Shown piece after piece: positions 53,927 to 64,000 of a stretch of DNA of 64,000 bases. The position numbers and the translations under genes were made by a program. Source of the stretch: UBA7803 sp040219935 (GTDB lineage Bacteria > Pseudomonadota > Gammaproteobacteria > Pseudomonadales > Azotimanducaceae); assembly GCA_040219935.1 (NCBI GenBank), contig JAVJUA010000001.1, positions 9,578-73,577 of the forward strand. The letters are read 5' to 3'. Under the pieces are notes generated by a model. The model searched no databases. It saw only the letters and a list, made by a program, of their open reading frames with translations, and was not told the origin of the DNA. Position 1 is the first letter of the stretch. Every line of letters begins with the position of its first letter.

Positions 53927-55207
53927 ATGGAACCACCAGACCTGCTCGATGAGCTGCGCCGGCGCGGCCTGATTGCCCAGGTGTCCGCCGAGGACGAGCT
54001 CGACCAACATCTGCGCAGCGGCGTGCGCACCCTGTACTGCGGGTTCGACCCGACCGCCGACAGCCTGCACATAGGCAATCTGGTGCCGTTGCTCACCCTG
54101 CGGCGCTTCCAGGTGCATGGCCACCGACCGCTGCTGCTGCTCGGCGGCGCCACCGGGCTGATCGGCGATCCCTCCGGGCGCAGCGCCGAGCGCAACCTCA
54201 ACAGCCCCGACGTGATTGCCGGGTGGCTGGATCGAATCCGCTCGCAGGTTGCGCGTCTGGTGGACTTCGAAGGCAACAACGCGGCGACGATCGTCAACAA
54301 TCTGGACTGGACCTCGGGCCTCGATCTGATCACGTTCCTGCGAGAGGTGGGCAAGCACTTCTCTGTGAACCAGATGATTCAGCGTGAATCGGTGCGTTCG
54401 CGGCTCGAGCGTGAAGGCGAGGGCATCTCATTCACCGAGTTCAGCTACATGCTGCTGCAGGCCAACGACTATCTCGAGCTGGCCAGACGCCATCAGTGCA
54501 CGTTGCAGATCGGCGGCAGTGACCAGTGGGGCAACATCGTCTCGGGCATGGATCTGGTGCGCCGCAAGCTCGGCCGGGAGAGCTTCGCCTTGACGCTGCC
54601 GCTGGTCACCAAGAGCGACGGCAGCAAGTTCGGCAAGACGGCGGGGGGCTCCATCTGGCTCGACGCCGGCCGCACCTCGCCTTACAGCTTCTATCAGTTC
54701 TGGCTGAACACGGCGGATGCCGATGTGGTGCGCTACCTGAAGGTGTTCACCTTTCTGACGCTGGGCGAGATCGACGAACTCGACCGGGAGCTGGCCGAGT
54801 CCCCCGACGGCCGGGCCGCGCAGCGCGAGCTGGCGCGCGCCGTGACCGCCATGGTGCACGGCGACGCCGCGCTGGCGTCCGCGGAACGGATCACCGAGGC
54901 GCTGTTCGGCGGCGATCTCGGCGCGCTGTCGGAGGACGATCTGCGCCAGCTCGAGCAGGACGGCATCGACCGCACCACCGTACCCCGGCAGCCCCTGGGT
55001 CTGCTGGCGGCCCTGGCCGAATCGGGCCTGGCGCGATCGCGGGGCGAGGCGCGTCGGCTGGTGCAGAGTGGGGGCGTCTACGTGAACGGTCATCCCCAGG
55101 CGGACGCCGAGCGGGAGCTCGACTGGGAGGATGCACTGTTCGGAAAATTTTACCTGCTGCGGCGCGGCAAGAAGCAGTGGCACCTGCTTTCGGCCATGGC
55201 TTCGTGA
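53927..55207 (+). CDS. tyrS: Tyrosyl-tRNA synthetase
   Basis: A 426-residue class-Ic synthetase with the HIGH-type HIGN (48-51) in PTADSLHIGNLVPLL, the tyrosine-site GGSDQWGNIVSG and the KMSKS-type KFGKT (234-238). The C-terminal S4 RNA-binding domain starts near 355. It charges tRNA-Tyr, whose gene is at 63,326. The 188-nt divergent region before it is AT-rich for this genome (53745-53775) with a TAGTATAGT as the likely -10. Confidence 0.97.
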   Translation: MEPPDLLDELRRRGLIAQVSAEDELDQHLRSGVRTLYCGFDPTADSLHIGNLVPLLTLRRFQVHGHRPLLLLGGATGLIGDPSGRSAERNLNSPDVIAGWLDRIRSQVARLVDFEGNNAATIVNNLDWTSGLDLITFLREVGKHFSVNQMIQRESVRSRLEREGEGISFTEFSYMLLQANDYLELARRHQCTLQIGGSDQWGNIVSGMDLVRRKLGRESFALTLPLVTKSDGSKFGKTAGGSIWLDAGRTSPYSFYQFWLNTADADVVRYLKVFTFLTLGEIDELDRELAESPDGRAAQRELARAVTAMVHGDAALASAERITEALFGGDLGALSEDDLRQLEQDGIDRTTVPRQPLGLLAALAESGLARSRGEARRLVQSGGVYVNGHPQADAERELDWEDALFGKFYLLRRGKKQWHLLSAMAS

Positions 55208-55258
55208 CCGCGTGACGCAGCGAAATGCCTGGTTTTTCAATACTTTCTGCGTAGCGCA

Positions 55259-55289
55259 GGGGCCCGTTTCGAGGCCTGAATTGGGCCCC
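55259..55289 (+). terminator. Hairpin after tyrS, upstream of rrn promoter
   Basis: GGGGCCC (55259-55265) pairs with GGGCCCC (55283-55289) across 17 nt, 52 nt after the tyrS stop. It is followed by GAAAAAAG rather than T, so its role as terminator is uncertain. The A-run just after it may form an UP element for the rrn promoter. Confidence 0.4.
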
Positions 55290-55311
55290 CGAAAAAAGTT
55301 CTGATCATCGC

Positions 55312-55339
55312 TTGCTAAGGGACTTCGCCTGCGTATAAT
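55312..55339 (+). promoter_or_regulatory. rrn operon promoter
   Basis: TTGCTA (55312-55317), 16-nt spacer, perfect TATAAT (55334-55339), preceded by an A/T-rich stretch (from 55292) suitable as an UP element. The -35 hexamer equals that of the tRNA-fMet promoter. Confidence 0.8.
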
Positions 55340-55350
55340 ACGCAGCCCTT

Positions 55351-55387
55351 GCCCCGGGGGACCAAAGAACGGGGCCGCTCTTTAACA
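55351..55387 (+). promoter_or_regulatory. rrn leader boxB-like hairpin and boxA antitermination site
   Basis: GCCCC (55351-55355) pairs with GGGGC (55371-55375) as a boxB-like hairpin. It is followed at once by GCTCTTTAACA (55377-55387), a near-perfect match to E. coli boxA, where NusB-S10 binds to prevent premature termination. Confidence 0.85.
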
Positions 55388-55401
55388 GATAAAGAACTGA
55401 A

Positions 55402-55434
55402 CAAGCCATTCGTGTGGGTGCCTGTAATTCACCG
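55402..55434 (+). other. Left arm of the 16S precursor processing stem
   Basis: Two blocks, 55402-55418 (17 nt) and 55422-55434 (13 nt), are perfectly complementary to 57270-57286 and 57226-57238 in the spacer behind 16S. This is the long stem that closes the 16S loop and is cut by RNase III. The rest of the leader to 55601 contains further local hairpins but no gene. Confidence 0.85.
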
Positions 55435-55601
55435 TCGAATGCGCGTCGCGAGGCGAAGCATTCGGGTGAGTCACTAGCACTAGCAAAGTGAATTCATTGA
55501 GCAAAAATCATCGATCTACGATCGGTCGTTCAGCCGCTCGGGAGGGCGCCTCTAGCAGGTGGTCTTCCGCGAGGTAAAGAGAACCGATCGTCTTCAGCTA
55601 T

Positions 55602-57147
<1,546 letters not shown>

Positions 57148-57225
57148 AACCTTAATAGCCTGAGCTCTGATTGTTCCCTGGTGCTCGTCACCCTGGAACA
57201 TGAAGCGCAAGAAGGCTCATGCTCG

Positions 57226-57286
57226 CGGTGAATTACAGATGCTGCGCCGTTCTTCGGAACGGAGCAGCCCCCACACGAATGGCTTG
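57226..57286 (+). other. Right arm of the 16S processing stem, with internal hairpin
   Basis: 57226-57238 and 57270-57286 pair with the leader. The 31 nt between them form their own hairpin (GCTGC at 57241-57245 with GCAGC at 57264-57268, and CCGTTC/GAACGG inside), which bulges from the stem. The rest of 57148-57360 shows no gene. Confidence 0.82.
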
Positions 57287-57360
57287 CGTCTCTGGTAACT
57301 CGAGCAGCGTCTCGACGGAGCCAGATCCAGAGGACGAGCGTTGACAACAACCCTGTTCCA

Positions 57361-57437
<77 letters not shown>

Positions 57438-57477
57438 GCGCTTTCTAATGTTGTGCCGTGCGCCGGCTGAGGCTGCC

Positions 57478-57515
57478 GGCTCACGAAGTGACAACAGGCT
57501 CACGAAGTGGCAATA
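57478..57515 (+). repeat. Tandem 19-bp repeat in rrn spacer
   Basis: GGCTCACGAAGTGACAACA (57478-57496) is followed directly by a second unit differing at two positions (57497-57515). It lies between the two spacer tRNAs and no function is evident. Confidence 0.7.
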
Positions 57516-57529
57516 GATAGAAGGCATCC

Positions 57530-57605
57530 GGGGCCGTAGCTCAGCTGGGAGAGCGCCTGCCTTGCACGCAGGAGGTCAGGAGTTCGATCCTCCTCGGCTC
57601 CACCA
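57530..57605 (+). tRNA. tRNA-Ala (anticodon TGC)
   Basis: A 76-nt tRNA with acceptor GGGGCCG/CGGCTCC including the G3-T70 alanine identity pair, anticodon loop CTTGCAC and encoded CCA. It is in the usual spacer position. Confidence 0.98.
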
Positions 57606-57996
57606 AAAACGCGACGTCATAAAACACAGGTTCAGTTCTTTGCTATCGAGCCAACATCCAAGCATTCAAGTGCGAAGGTCTGTTTGGATGTTGGTTCGGG
57701 CGCGCCGTCCGCGGCGTTTCCGAATGACGGTCTGCCGAGGGCAGGCTGGTGCTCTTTAACAATTCAGAGATACGAAGCCGCATTGTTATTCCTGAATGGG
57801 CTTTGGTCGGGTCTTCCCGAGCAAGGCGCTTTCAGTCGATGACAACGCGGGTACAGATCGATTGTGTCCGCTTCTCCGCGGATGTGATCGGTCAACTCAA
57901 GATGCGTCTTGGAAAATGACGGTCTGCGCCAAGCGGACCGTGGCAAACGTTACCAGCTCTTTATGACGTTCGTGAGAACGGCACATTGGGTTATAT
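57606..57996 (+). promoter_or_regulatory. Spacer before 23S with boxB-like stem, boxA and 23S leader
   Basis: This 391-nt stretch has no gene. CCAACATCCAA (57651-57661) pairs perfectly with TTGGATGTTGG (57684-57694). It is followed by a boxA, GCTCTTTAACAA (57751-57762), for antitermination through 23S. The last 8 nt (57989-57996) begin the 16-bp stem that closes the 23S precursor. Confidence 0.8.
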
Positions 57997-60914
<2,918 letters not shown>

Positions 60915-60932
60915 ATATAACCGAATGTGTCG

Positions 60933-60949
60933 GGTTTGCTCAGCAAACC
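60933..60949 (+). repeat. Short palindrome in 23S-5S spacer (1)
   Basis: GGTTTGC (60933-60939) and GCAAACC (60943-60949), perfect 7-bp stem with a TCA loop. It is similar in design to the palindrome at 61089. Confidence 0.6.
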
Positions 60950-61088
60950 TGAATCGGAGGTCGAGCTGGTAAACGATATAGCCGCAAGACGCATCAAGAC
61001 TTCGTATCTTTGATTGTTGAGATTTGACGCCCCGAGGAGCCCGGATCCTCAGGGTGGCAAACCGAACGTGCGCGGGCGCGAGCACCCG

Positions 61089-61111
61089 GCAGTTTTGCTG
61101 AGCAAAACTGC
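61089..61111 (+). repeat. Short palindrome in 23S-5S spacer (2)
   Basis: GCAGTTTTGC (61089-61098) and GCAAAACTGC (61102-61111), a perfect 10-bp stem with a TGA loop. It lies 28 nt before 5S and is followed at once by a third palindrome. Confidence 0.65.
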
Positions 61112-61114
61112 TAA

Positions 61115-61135
61115 GGTGTTCGCTTCGCGAACACC
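61115..61135 (+). repeat. Short palindrome in 23S-5S spacer (3)
   Basis: GGTGTTCGC (61115-61123) and GCGAACACC (61127-61135), a perfect 9-bp stem with a TTC loop, ending 4 nt before the 5S gene. Confidence 0.65.
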
Positions 61136-61139
61136 CGTT

Positions 61140-61259
61140 TGCCTGACGACCATAGCGAATCGGAACCACCTGATCCCATACCGAACTCAGCAGTGAAACG
61201 GTTCAGCGCCGATGGTAGTGTGGGGTCTCCCCATGTGAGAGTAGGACATCGTCAGGCTT
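61140..61259 (+). rRNA. rrf: 5S ribosomal RNA
   Basis: A 120-nt 5S gene with end stem TGCCTGACGA/TCGTCAGGC, the conserved CCGAACTCAGCAGTGAAACG loop and GCGCCGATGGTAGTGTGGGG. It closes the rrn operon. Confidence 0.97.
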
Positions 61260-61266
61260 CTACACC

Positions 61267-61307
61267 GCAAGGCCCGGCCGCTGTGCGTCCGGGCCTTGCT
61301 GTTTCTG
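61267..61307 (+). terminator. rrn operon terminator
   Basis: GCAAGGCCCGG (61267-61277) pairs perfectly over 11 bp with CCGGGCCTTGC (61289-61299), followed by TGTTTCT, 8 nt after 5S. Confidence 0.85.
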
Positions 61308-61320
61308 GCGGGTCGTCATC

Positions 61321-62106
61321 ATGACCAATCCGTTGCGGCTGCACTGGTCGCGGTCCAAACCCAACTTCGGCGACTGGCTGTCGCCCGCCCTCTGCGAGGC
61401 CTTGAGTGGCCGTCCGGTCACCTATGCGTCCATTGGCCGCTGTGACTTGGTGGCCGTGGGTAGCCTGTTCGAGCGCCTGCCCCGTTTCCCGCTCGGCCGG
61501 CGTCTGGACGTCTGGGGTACCGGGGCCATCGAAGGCGGTCCGCCGCGGCGACTGCGGCACCGCCTTCACGCGCTGCGTGGGCCGCTGACGGCGGGCCTGG
61601 TTCGCGATGCCCGGGTGGACGTGTTCGGAGATCCCGGCCTGCTGGCCGAGGTTCTGCTTCCGGACGCCCGGTGCGCCGATCGGCCGGTCTCGCTGGGTGT
61701 CGTGCCCCACTACAAGGATGTCGCCAGAACCGAGGTGCGGGAGCTGATCGAACGCGTCCCCGGCGCACGGGTCATCGACGTGTTCGACCCGCCGGCTCGC
61801 GTCATTCGTGCCATTGCCGGGTGCCGCCGCGTCATCTCGTCGAGCCTGCACGGGCTGATCGTCGCTGAAGCCGTCGGCGTTCGTGCGCACTGGATGATCC
61901 TCTCCGACGCGGTGCGAGGCGGCGGCTGGAAGTTCCAGGACTACTATCTCGGCACGGGGCGTGAGCCGCGCTCGCCGCTGGATCCCGTGACCGTCTCCGC
62001 GGCCACGCTGGAGGCGTTGTTCGATGGGGCGGCGCCTCCGGATCTGGGCGGCATCAAGCGGAGCCTGCAGGCTTGCTTTCCCTATCAGCGAAGCGCGGCG
62101 CTATGA
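61321..62106 (+). CDS. Polysaccharide pyruvyl transferase family protein
   Basis: A 261-residue protein with the hallmark of the family: an N-terminal NFGDWLSPALCEALSG, the VWGTGAIEGG segment, GDPGLLAE, and the active-site-like ISSSLHGLIVAEAVG (His177). Relatives such as CsaB, WcaK and ExoV add ketal pyruvate to cell-surface sugars. It is short compared with the usual 300-400 residues and stands alone: no glycosyltransferases are near. It begins 14 nt after the rrn terminator and its stop overlaps the birA start (ATGA). The substrate is unknown; a different transferase activity is possible. Confidence 0.78.
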   Translation: MTNPLRLHWSRSKPNFGDWLSPALCEALSGRPVTYASIGRCDLVAVGSLFERLPRFPLGRRLDVWGTGAIEGGPPRRLRHRLHALRGPLTAGLVRDARVDVFGDPGLLAEVLLPDARCADRPVSLGVVPHYKDVARTEVRELIERVPGARVIDVFDPPARVIRAIAGCRRVISSSLHGLIVAEAVGVRAHWMILSDAVRGGGWKFQDYYLGTGREPRSPLDPVTVSAATLEALFDGAAPPDLGGIKRSLQACFPYQRSAAL

Positions 62107-63047
62107 ACGATCCCAGCGACCTGCCGACCTTGTTCGCCGTCATCGTCCGTGACGGCCGCCTGCCTGCCGGCCTGTGGCCGGCCGATGCGGATCCGGAGCG
62201 GTACGGTCTGGTCCTCAAAGACGGCCATGTGCAGCCACCGCAGCCCCTGGAGCCCCTGGTGGGCGAGAGCATCCTTGCCGCAGCCGACCCCGCAACCGCT
62301 TCCTGGGTGCGGCGGCTCGACGTTTACCCGGCCATCGACTCCACCAATGCGCAGCTGATGCAGCGCGCGACGGGTGGCTCCATCGATGGTCATGTCAGTC
62401 TGGCGGAGGTGCAGCTGCAGGGCCGTGGGCGCAGGGGCCGAACGTGGTCGAGCCCGTTCGGCGGCAGCATCGCTGTGTCCATGGGCATCGCCCTGGACCG
62501 CGATCCTGCCGCCTTGGGCGGCTCGAGCCTGGTGGTAGGGCTGGCCGTGCTCGACGCGCTCGAGCAGCTCGGCGCGCAGGACGCGGGTTTGAAGTGGCCC
62601 AACGATCTGCTGCTTGGCGACGCCAAGCTGGGCGGCATCCTCATCGAGCTCGCGGCCGCCGCGCGTTCGTCCGCGCTGGTAGTCGGCATCGGCATCAACG
62701 TGGCCTTGGGAGCCCGCGTGCGAAGTGAGCTCGACCGCCCGGTGGCCGATCTGAGCGCCTTCGGCCCGCCATCACGCAACCTGCTTGCCGGCAGAGTGCT
62801 GTCGTCCGTGGTGGCCTTCCTGCGCGCATTCGAGGCCGACGGTTTCTCTGCGTTCAGGGACGCATTCTGTGCGCGACATCGCTATCATGGGCGCGCCTGC
62901 CGGGTGCTGCTGGGCGAGCGAACGGCGTCCGGACGGGTGGTAGGCGTGTCCAATGACGGTGGGTTGCTCCTGGAAACCCAGGGGCGGGTCGAGGAGTTTC
63001 ATGGCGGGGAGGTATCCCTGCGGGAGGACGCTGCCGGCGGGCCGTGA
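62103..63047 (+). CDS. birA: Biotin-[acetyl-CoA-carboxylase] ligase BirA, without a recognisable HTH
   Basis: A 314-residue biotin protein ligase with IDSTNAQL, the biotinyl-AMP motif GRGRRGRTW (107-115), KWPNDLLLGDAKLGGIL and a C-terminal SH3-like domain ending GGEVSLRED. It activates biotin and attaches it to acetyl-CoA carboxylase. The N-terminal 70 residues keep only the segment just before the catalytic domain (RYGLVLKDG...PLEPLVGESIL). I see no match to the SRAAINKHIQTL recognition helix of E. coli BirA, so repressor activity is doubtful. In Pseudomonas coaX follows; it is absent here. Confidence 0.9.
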   Translation: MNDPSDLPTLFAVIVRDGRLPAGLWPADADPERYGLVLKDGHVQPPQPLEPLVGESILAAADPATASWVRRLDVYPAIDSTNAQLMQRATGGSIDGHVSLAEVQLQGRGRRGRTWSSPFGGSIAVSMGIALDRDPAALGGSSLVVGLAVLDALEQLGAQDAGLKWPNDLLLGDAKLGGILIELAAAARSSALVVGIGINVALGARVRSELDRPVADLSAFGPPSRNLLAGRVLSSVVAFLRAFEADGFSAFRDAFCARHRYHGRACRVLLGERTASGRVVGVSNDGGLLLETQGRVEEFHGGEVSLREDAAGGP

Positions 63048-63052
63048 CGTCA

Positions 63053-63081
63053 TTGCACCCCCAGCAGGGTTTCTATAGAAT
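63053..63081 (+). promoter_or_regulatory. Promoter of the tRNA-Thr-Tyr-Gly-Thr-tuf operon
   Basis: TTGCAC (63053-63058), 17-nt spacer, TAGAAT (63076-63081), then a GC-rich discriminator. It starts 6 nt after the birA stop and predicts a start 8-10 nt before the first tRNA. Confidence 0.75.
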
Positions 63082-63096
63082 TCCGCTCCCATTTTG

Positions 63097-63172
63097 GCCG
63101 CCATAGCTCAGCTGGTAGAGCAGCTCACTTGTAATGAGAAGGTCCAGGGTTCAACTCCTTGTGGCGGCACCA
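63097..63172 (+). tRNA. tRNA-Thr (anticodon TGT)
   Basis: A 76-nt tRNA with acceptor GCCGCCA/TGGCGGC, anticodon loop CTTGTAA and encoded CCA. The last pair of the anticodon stem (27:43) is a G-A mismatch. It corresponds to E. coli thrU. Confidence 0.97.
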
Positions 63173-63325
63173 GGGTGTGGGTCGGCGGCCTGATTGGTTG
63201 CTGTGACAACGTACAGGAAAGGCACCTCGTCTGAGCGCGGAGCGCAGGGCGACCGGTGCGTTTTGCGCTTCCGCCGGCGGCCGGTCAGCGCAGGGTAGAA
63301 CGCGGAGGCGATGGAGTTCGAGCAG

Positions 63326-63410
63326 GGTGGGGTTCCCGAGCGGTCAAAGGGATCAGACTGTAAATCTGACGGCTTAGCCTTCGAAGGTTCGAATCCTTCC
63401 CCCACCACCA
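63326..63410 (+). tRNA. tRNA-Tyr (anticodon GTA)
   Basis: An 85-nt class II tRNA with acceptor GGTGGGG/CCCCACC, anticodon loop CTGTAAA, long variable arm and encoded CCA. It corresponds to E. coli tyrU. The 153-nt spacer before it shows no gene. Confidence 0.98.
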
Positions 63411-63441
63411 GACATTGAGCGAAGCACCCGGGAAAAGACCC

Positions 63442-63515
<74 letters not shown>

Positions 63516-63649
63516 GATGGCCGCCAGAGCCGCGGCGGTGAAGACGGTAGCGGCAGGTGCAGGGAGAACGGTTGTGGGCGGTACGCAGCAGCGACGCCCT
63601 GAGGCGGACCCGGAAGGGGCTGCCAATAGGCCGGATTGCCGGTCGGCTT

Positions 63650-63725
<76 letters not shown>

Positions 63726-63859
63726 GATTGATGGCCGGTGAGCCGAGCGCCGGCTGATGAAGGTAACGAGGGCCGCTTGCTGTCGCAACGCGACCGCCAA
63801 GGTGTTCCGAAGGAACAGCCGTCAACAACGTCAAGAGCGAACGAAAGGGAACTTGAACG

Positions 63860-64000
63860 ATGTCCAAAGCGAAATTTGAGCGTAAGAAGCCGCACGTGAA
63901 CGTGGGGACGATTGGTCACGTTGACCATGGCAAGACGACGCTGACGGCGGCGTTGACGAAGGTGTGTGCGGAAGAGTTTGGTGGAGAGGCACGGGCGTTC
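63860..64000 (+). CDS. tuf: Elongation factor Tu (N-terminal part, cut by window edge)
   Basis: The first 47 codons give MSKAKFERKKPHVNVGTIGH, then the P-loop GHVDHGKTTLTAAL, diagnostic for EF-Tu. It carries aminoacyl-tRNA to the ribosome as a GTP complex. An AGGGA Shine-Dalgarno precedes the ATG. It is the tufB-type copy at the end of the tRNA operon. Codon choice is odd for this genome: all five Thr are ACG, five of six Ala are GCG, and TTT, TTG, TGT and GGT appear, while other abundant-protein genes here prefer C-ending codons. Confidence 0.96.
   Translation, partial: MSKAKFERKKPHVNVGTIGHVDHGKTTLTAALTKVCAEEFGGEARAF

Overview
The window is a GC-rich bacterial chromosome segment carrying housekeeping genes. 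The 16S and 23S rRNA sequences, tRNA arrangement and gene order place it in the Gammaproteobacteria. Its long runs of gene order match, from memory, Pseudomonas and E. coli: smpB-ratA-rnfH-bamE-recN-(hrcA)-grpE-dnaK-dnaJ-dapB-carAB-greA-yhbY-rlmE-ftsH-folP-glmM-tpiA-secG-tRNALeu-tRNAfMet-rimP-nusA-infB-rbfA-truB-rpsO-pnp, then acs-pgi-dNK-pcnB-regulator-gluQ-dksA-aminotransferase-sfsA, then erpA-anmK-M23 peptidase-tyrS-rrn, then birA-tRNA(Thr-Tyr-Gly-Thr)-tuf. Genus or family cannot be fixed by reading alone. The replicon shows no phage, plasmid, IS or CRISPR signature.

Region by region: 1-4,633 holds smpB (cut by the left edge), a sodium:neurotransmitter-symporter-type transporter, ratA/rnfH, bamE and recN. 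4,730-9,732 is the heat-shock block hrcA-grpE-dnaK-dnaJ, with sigma32-like promoters before grpE and dnaK. 9,733-10,250 is non-coding and contains two related, highly palindromic elements in opposite orientation. 10,251-23,451 carries lysine, arginine/pyrimidine, folate, peptidoglycan-precursor and glycolysis genes with greA, ftsH and secG, plus a phosphatidylcholine-synthase-like gene not usual at this site. 23,404-32,447 is the tRNA-fMet/nusA/infB translation operon ending in pnp.

32,472-42,896 is almost wholly on the minus strand: a lipoprotein of unknown function, acs, pgi, a deoxynucleoside kinase, pcnB, a degenerate NtrC-type regulator where Pseudomonas has cbrB, gluQ, and dksA with a long Lys/Ala-rich N-terminal tail. 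43,033-53,738 holds sfsA, an adenosine-kinase-like gene, hemL-hemJ-clc, a bactofilin, erpA, anmK and an envelope peptidase. tyrS is followed by a complete rrn operon (16S, tRNAIle, tRNAAla, 23S, 5S; 55,312-61,307) with promoter, boxA signals, processing stems and terminator. Behind it are an orphan polysaccharide pyruvyl-transferase-family gene coupled to birA, a four-tRNA cluster with its own promoter, and the start of tuf.

Functionally the window is dominated by protein synthesis and quality control (SmpB, DnaK system, FtsH, IF2, NusA, RNA processing), Fe-S and haem metabolism, and envelope maintenance. The least expected content is the paired structured repeat between dnaJ and dapB, the receiver-dead and GAFTGA-less regulator before pcnB, the histone-H1-like DksA tail, the Pcs-like gene, and the pyruvyltransferase-birA pair.
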